From NCBI GenBank assembly GCA_030148625.1, contig JASBTC010000173.1, forward strand, positions 1 to 10,157: a stretch of DNA of 10,157 bases. Reading direction: 5' to 3'. Source of the stretch: Sphingobium sp. (GTDB lineage Bacteria; Pseudomonadota; Alphaproteobacteria; Sphingomonadales; Sphingomonadaceae). Shown one piece after another: positions 6,608 to 10,157 of the stretch. Both the position numbers and the translations under genes were made by a program. The notes below the pieces were generated by a model. That model searched no databases and was not told where the DNA came from. It saw only the letters and a list, made by a program, of their open reading frames with translations. How positions within the stretch are numbered: position 1 is the stretch's first letter; each line of letters starts with the position of its first letter.

Positions 6608-6729
6608 GTCTTTACTCCATCATACGCGATCTCGAAGAGGCCGGCGCATCCAAGATCGGTTCGCTCAAGCGCCAAGCAAGCTCGGCTCATAACACGATCC
6701 GACGAGTCATGCTCATCGGGTCGCGCTAT

Positions 6730-6834
6730 TAGAGCATCGTGCGGAAAAGTGGGAACCGGTTTTCCGCAAAAAACGATGCGATCACAAACATCTGGAGCAA
6801 GCTGCGCGATTCACATTTTGTGCGGCTTGCTCTA
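6730..6834. repeat. palindromic intergenic repeat B (AGAGC class) between dnaX and ybaB
   Basis: The ends TAGAGCA (6730-6736) and TGCTCTA (6828-6834) are perfect inverted repeats. Hairpin 1: GCATCGT (6734-6740) pairs with ACGATGC (6773-6779), with an inner stem GCGGAAAA (6741-6748) and TTTTCCGC (6760-6767). Hairpin 2: GAGCAAGC (6795-6802) pairs with GCTTGCTC (6825-6832), with inner CACA/TGTG. The core GGAAAAGTGGGAACCGGTTT matches a repeat I recall as common in alphaproteobacterial intergenic regions (recall, not a search). The right end supplies the TAG stop of dnaX. It probably sits within the dnaX-ybaB transcript, where it could shape message stability. The rest of the 224 bp gap (6608-6729) shows nothing clear. 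Confidence 0.85.
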
Positions 6835-8433
6835 CCCGGCCCGTTTCCATTCGACCAGTTCCGCTTCGGGAAAGGCGTCGAACGCGGCTTTGATGAGCGG
6901 CGTCGCCAATATGGCGTCGCGCGCGCGATTTTCATCCATCCGCTCCTGTTCGAGCAAAGTCGGCTCGGCCGGTCCATCGGGCGAGCTGACCTGCCAGGTC
7001 TCGCCGGTGATCGCTTTCAGCGCCACCGCGAGATCGCGGTTGAATTCGCTCGCCATGGGTTTGGCCGGGCGGATGTCGAGTTCGGGCGGCGCATAGCGCA
7101 TCAGCCCGACATAGTCGTGAAGCTGCTGGGCCATATGCGCCTTGCCCTTATCGGCGAGCAGCGCGATCATCGCGGGAAAATCGGCGGGAAGACGCTGGAC
7201 CGGGGCATGCGGCGCAACATTGCCCGGCGCCGGCGCGGATGGCTGGCCCGATGCCGCGATCCCCTCTCCGCTCGCCAGTCGTTTCATCAATTCGCCGGGG
7301 TCGGGAAGCTGCGCGGCATGGATCACGCGCAGCAATGCCATTTCAGCCGATTCGATCGGCAGCGCGGCCCGCACCGTCTCGTCATGCCCCTTGAGCAGCA
7401 ATTGCCACAGCCGGTGGAGTGCTGCGAAGCCGAGCCGGCTCGCCCAGTCCGCCAGCGCCTCGCGCTCCTCGACGGAAAGCGCCGGATCGTCACCGCCGCC
7501 CACCTTGGCAAGCGTCACACCATGCACGGTCTCCAGCAGCGCGCGCAGCACCGCGACCGGATCGACACCCAGATCATGCTGCTCCCTCAATGCCGCGAGC
7601 GTTGCCGGCGCATCGCCCGACAGCAAATGACCGAACAGACGCCGGATCGCACCGCGATCGGAAAGTCCAAGCATATCACGAACTTGATCGGCCGTGACGC
7701 CATGACTGCCCTCCATGTCGGCATGGGCGATGGCCTGATCCAGGATCGACAATCCGTCGCGCGCCGATCCCTCGGCCGCGCGCGCGACAAGCGCCAGCGC
7801 TTCGGGTTCGGCATTCACCCCTTCGGCGCGCGCGACGCGTTCGAAATGCGCGGCCAGCGTCTCGGCGGGAATCCGGCGCAGATCGAAACGCTGGCAGCGC
7901 GACAGCACGGTCACGGGCACCTTGTTCACCTCGGTGGTGGCGAACAGGAACTTCACATGCGGTGGCGGCTCCTCCAGCGTCTTCAGCAACGCGTTGAACG
8001 CGTTCTTCGACAGCATATGGACTTCGTCGACGATATAAACCTTGTAGCGCGCCGAAACCGCGGCGTAGCGCACTGCCTCGATGATCTCGCGCACGTCGTC
8101 GACGCCGGTATGGCTGGCGGCATCCATCTCGACGACGTCGATGTGCCGTCCCTCGGCGATCGCGATACAGGGCTCGCAGACGCCGCAGGGCGTGATGGTG
8201 GGGCCGCCCTGCCCATCGGGACCGATACAGTTGAGCGCCTTCGCGATCAGCCGCGCGGTCGAGGTCTTGCCTACCCCGCGAACGCCGGTGAGCAGAAAGG
8301 CATGGGCCAGCCGGTCGCGCTTGATCGCATTGCCGAGCGTGGTGACCATCGCATCCTGGCCGATCAGTTCGGCAAAGGTCTGCGGCCGGTATTTGCGTGC
8401 AAGGACGCGATAAGGCTGGGGAGATTCGGACAT
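6832..8433 (-). CDS. dnaX: DNA polymerase III subunit tau (gamma/tau)
   Basis: This 533 aa clamp-loader ATPase loads the beta clamp and couples polymerases at the fork. From ATG 8433 it reads MSESPQPYRVLARKYRPQTF, the standard DnaX opening; a TTG three codons upstream (8442) is the alternative. Walker A GVRGVGKTS is at 50-58, the zinc module is C69 with C83/C86/C89, Walker B is IVDEVHML (135-142 region), sensor 1 is TTEVNK, and the SRC arginine-finger motif is followed by RFDL. The clamp-loader collar follows, then a shorter divergent tau C-terminus ending VEWKRAG. I see no A6/A7 slippery run, so an E. coli-style frameshifted gamma form is not indicated. The TAG stop lies in repeat B. Confidence 0.97.
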   Translation of the reverse strand: MSESPQPYRVLARKYRPQTFAELIGQDAMVTTLGNAIKRDRLAHAFLLTGVRGVGKTSTARLIAKALNCIGPDGQGGPTITPCGVCEPCIAIAEGRHIDVVEMDAASHTGVDDVREIIEAVRYAAVSARYKVYIVDEVHMLSKNAFNALLKTLEEPPPHVKFLFATTEVNKVPVTVLSRCQRFDLRRIPAETLAAHFERVARAEGVNAEPEALALVARAAEGSARDGLSILDQAIAHADMEGSHGVTADQVRDMLGLSDRGAIRRLFGHLLSGDAPATLAALREQHDLGVDPVAVLRALLETVHGVTLAKVGGGDDPALSVEEREALADWASRLGFAALHRLWQLLLKGHDETVRAALPIESAEMALLRVIHAAQLPDPGELMKRLASGEGIAASGQPSAPAPGNVAPHAPVQRLPADFPAMIALLADKGKAHMAQQLHDYVGLMRYAPPELDIRPAKPMASEFNRDLAVALKAITGETWQVSSPDGPAEPTLLEQERMDENRARDAILATPLIKAAFDAFPEAELVEWKRAG

Positions 8434-8465
8434 TGCCGGCAACCTACCCAGTCTCCCCCCGTCAT

Positions 8466-8481
8466 GCCAGCAAAGGCTGGC
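8466..8481. repeat. small REP-like hairpin upstream of dnaX
   Basis: GCCAGC (8466-8471) pairs with GCTGGC (8476-8481) over a 4 nt loop, preceded by CCCCGTCAT. CGTCATGCCAGC-type palindromes recur between genes in sphingomonads (recall only). It lies about 33 bp upstream of the dnaX ATG. The rest of 8434-8586 has no ORF or clear promoter. Confidence 0.4.
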
Positions 8482-8586
8482 GCCTTCCGACCGGATCGCG
8501 TTCGAATGTCGAGCCTGCTCCGGTCTTCAGCGGGCTCAGGGAAGCCTGTCGCCGAACTGGGGCGGTGCTGGATAACAATGGGATGA

Positions 8587-8679
8587 GGTGGGAGCCGGAA
8601 CGACCCGGGGCGAATTCGTTACGGCTGCTTCCTTCCGGACCTGACCGGGTTGGCGAGAGCACCGTCCGCCCGACTCCCG
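8587..8679 (-). ncRNA. ffs: signal recognition particle RNA (4.5S, bacterial small type)
   Basis: On the minus strand the sequence holds the invariant SRP tip, GGTCAGGTCCGGAAGGAAGC followed by AGCC, at about 8632-8655: the GGAA tetraloop and symmetric/asymmetric loops bound by Ffh. The flanks form the expected long stem: GGGAGTCGG starting at 8678 pairs with CCGGCTCCC ending at 8590 with one G:U pair. ACGGTGCTCTCGCCAACCCGG leads into the tip. This is the roughly 95 nt, Alu-less form. With Ffh and FtsY it targets nascent membrane proteins co-translationally, functionally close to the YidC/YidD genes elsewhere in the window. The ends are accurate to a few bases. No T-rich terminator follows, so read-through or processing into dnaX is possible. 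Confidence 0.95.
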
Positions 8680-8684
8680 CGGCG

Positions 8685-8713
8685 CATATGGGGGAAAGCG
8701 CGACCCAAATCAA
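8685..8713 (-). promoter_or_regulatory. putative ffs promoter
   Basis: On the minus strand TTGATT (8713-8708), a 17 bp spacer and CATATG (8690-8685) form a plausible RpoD promoter. Its start would fall near 8678-8679, exactly where the predicted SRP RNA stem begins. This agreement is the main support, since the -10 matches the consensus poorly. The -35 contains the TGA stop (8712-8710) of the ferredoxin gene. Confidence 0.55.
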
Positions 8714-9045
8714 CGCCCTTGCATATTGCGCACTTCGCCGGGGATACGGACGGTCAGGCTGTCGAGCGTTTCGGTCAGCCAGATCTGGCAGGAAAGCCGG
8801 CTGTGACGCGTTGCGCCGGCGGCGAGGTCGAGCATATCCTCCTCCATCTCCGACGCGCGCGGCAGCTTCGCGAAATCCGCCGCGTCGACGATGACATGGC
8901 AGGTCGAACAGGCCATCTGGCCCTCGCACGTCCCTTCGAGCGGCTGGCCGTCATTCTGTCCCAGGGTCAGCAGATTGTCGCCCGGCCGGCCGTCGACCTC
9001 ACGCACGGTCTCTCCATCGGCACTGACGAAGCGGACCAGGGTCAC
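8710..9045 (-). CDS. [2Fe-2S] ferredoxin, adrenodoxin/Isc type
   Basis: This 111 aa electron-transfer protein has the vertebrate/ISC-type cluster spacing: C40, C46 and C49 (GTCEGQMACSTCHV) and C86 (RLSCQI). The SEMEEDMLDLA acidic patch before the last cysteine is used in adrenodoxin-type ferredoxins to dock partners. An N-terminal beta-strand pair (MTLVRFVSADGETVREV) and a C-terminal SLTVRIPGE complete the fold. It starts at GTG 9045, overlapping the TGA stop of the upstream cysteine desulfurase as GTGA, so the two are translationally coupled. The pairing suggests it supplies electrons for Fe-S cluster assembly, though a cytochrome P450 or similar partner elsewhere cannot be excluded. Confidence 0.94.
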   Translation of the reverse strand: MTLVRFVSADGETVREVDGRPGDNLLTLGQNDGQPLEGTCEGQMACSTCHVIVDAADFAKLPRASEMEEDMLDLAAGATRHSRLSCQIWLTETLDSLTVRIPGEVRNMQGR

Positions 9046-10157
9046 GCGGCCAGCGCCTGCTGGCGATCGGCCGCCTCGACGATAAGGCTCGCGGCACGCT
9101 CAATCTCCGCCTCGCTCGTATAGCGCCCGAAACCGAGCCGCACGCTGGAGCGCGCCTCGGCATCGGTCAGGCCCAGCGCCGCCAGCACATGGCTCGGCCG
9201 CCCCGAACCGCTGGCGCAAGCCGAACCGGCCGAAAAGGCGACCGTCCGCACCTCCGAAATCACTCGGGATGCGTCGACACCATTACGACGAATGTTGAGA
9301 TTTCCGAAATAACGCTCTGAAATAGAGCCATTAATATCCCAGTTCGCAAAATATTTCTGCGCCAGTGCGGCCAGCGATGCGACATGCGACATATCCGCCG
9401 TCCGCCGTTCGACCATCAGCGCGGCGGCGGCACCGAAGCCGGCGCAAAGCGCCGGCGACAACGTTCCCGAGCGCAGTCCGCCTTCCTGCGCACCGCCATG
9501 GATGATCGGCGCGATCTCGACGCCATCGGCCAGCCACAGCGCGCCTATCCCTTTCGGACCATGCAGCTTGTGCGCCGAAAGCGCGATCATGTCGCACGCG
9601 TCGGGCACCAGATCGACGCGACCGAAACCCTGGACGGCGTCGCAGAAGAAGCGGGCACCGCTGGCCCGGGCGAGCGCCGACAGCGCCGCGATCGGCTGGA
9701 TCACACCGATCTCGTTATTGACCAGCATCGCCGCGACCAGCGCGGTGCGATCATCGATCTCCTTCGCGGCCGCCTCGAGATCGACGATTCCATCGCCATG
9801 AACGGGCAGCAATACACATTCATAGCCGCGGCTGCCGAGCCACAGCGCCGTATCGCGGACACAGGCATGCTCGGTGGCGATGGTGACGATCCTGGTCCGC
9901 CCCGCCGGTGCGGCGAGCATCGCCCCCTGGATCGCCATATTCGCGGCCTCGGTGGCGCCCGAGGTGAAGATCAGCCGTCCGCCCTGCCCGGCGAGCGCGG
10001 CCATCACCTGATCGCGCGCGACCTCCACAGCGGCGCGTGCCGCCCGGCCCGGGGCATGGGGGGAATGCGGATTGGCAAAACCCGATTCGAGCCAGGGCGT
10101 CATCGCCGCCAATGCTTCGGGCGCCAGCGACGTGGTCGCCTGATAGTCGAGATAGAT
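9042..10157 (-). CDS. cysteine desulfurase (NifS/IscS-like), partial at N-terminus
   Basis: About 371 residues are visible. The reading frame continues through the right edge, where the protein begins IYLDYQATTSLAPEAL, so only a few N-terminal residues are missing. This PLP enzyme removes sulfur from cysteine as a persulfide. Visible in order are SGATEAANMA (phosphate binding), TEHACV (histidine stacking on PLP), NNEIGVIQPI, CDAVQGFGRVD (Asp and Gln contacting PLP), and SAHKLHGPKG with the PLP lysine at codon 9567-9569. Then comes the long active-site loop SAGSACASGSGRPSHVL with the catalytic cysteine at 9216-9218, as in group I (IscS/NifS) enzymes. It is followed without a gap by a ferredoxin gene. 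A stretch at 9281-9360 is unusually AT-rich but in frame. No isc scaffold gene is visible, so iscS or nifS is not assigned. Confidence 0.95.
   Translation of the reverse strand: MYLDYQATTSLAPEALAAMTPWLESGFANPHSPHAPGRAARAAVEVARDQVMAALAGQGGRLIFTSGATEAANMAIQGAMLAAPAGRTRIVTIATEHACVRDTALWLGSRGYECVLLPVHGDGIVDLEAAAKEIDDRTALVAAMLVNNEIGVIQPIAALSALARASGARFFCDAVQGFGRVDLVPDACDMIALSAHKLHGPKGIGALWLADGVEIAPIIHGGAQEGGLRSGTLSPALCAGFGAAAALMVERRTADMSHVASLAALAQKYFANWDINGSISERYFGNLNIRRNGVDASRVISEVRTVAFSAGSACASGSGRPSHVLAALGLTDAEARSSVRLGFGRYTSEAEIERAASLIVEAADRQQALAA

Noticed and set aside
6608..6650. TATGAT just upstream of ybaB as a -10 box
   Set aside because: It overlaps the Shine-Dalgarno region, would leave almost no leader, and has no -35 at the right distance.
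6832..8433. Programmed frameshift in dnaX giving a gamma subunit
   Set aside because: No A6-A7 slippery run is visible in the gene, so there is no support for E. coli-type frameshifting.
6739..8586. 615-codon open frame antisense to dnaX
   Set aside because: The same GC-shadow effect. It begins inside repeat B and has low-complexity Arg/His/Gln composition; dnaX on the minus strand is certain.

Overview
This window looks like ordinary core chromosome of a high-GC alphaproteobacterium, most likely a sphingomonad. That placement is an inference from four things: the L34 and RNase P protein sequences, the rpmH-rnpA-yidD-yidC-engB order, the ffs-dnaX-ybaB order, and AGAGC-type palindromic repeats between genes. 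No phage, plasmid, CRISPR or toxin/defence locus is visible, and I found no undescribed multi-gene system. The points of interest are at the scale of gene boundaries.

Layout. At 1-1399 (-) lies most of a ComM/YifB-type AAA+ ATPase, cut by the left edge. Divergent from it, at 1510-1818 (+), is a small PGPG-motif membrane protein. A promoter overlapping its stop codon then leads into a tight + strand block: rpmH (L34), rnpA (RNase P protein), yidD, yidC and engB. These genes link ribosome and RNase P supply, membrane protein insertion and ribosome assembly. The block ends in a 126 bp palindromic repeat. mtgA (peptidoglycan glycosyltransferase) follows at 5174-5878 (+).

The rest is on the - strand. 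5900-6202 encodes a small single-span membrane protein. 6284-6607 is ybaB/ebfC, and 6832-8433 is dnaX (clamp loader tau), with a second palindromic repeat between dnaX and ybaB. The 4.5S/SRP RNA gene ffs lies upstream of dnaX at about 8587-8679. At 8710-9045 is an adrenodoxin-type [2Fe-2S] ferredoxin, overlapping by 4 nt a cysteine desulfurase (9042 to beyond the right edge). Desulfurase plus ferredoxin form a small Fe-S cluster assembly pair.

Main observations: (i) rnpA has no ATG/GTG start downstream of rpmH, and its frame stays open across the whole of rpmH, like the overlapping rpmH/rnpA arrangement described in Thermus. (ii) Two two-hairpin repeats with TAGAGC/GCTCTA ends each supply the TAG stop codon of a neighbouring gene. 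(iii) The putative -35 boxes of rpmH and ffs each contain the TGA stop codon of the preceding gene. (iv) There is a sharp AT-rich patch inside the cysteine desulfurase gene.
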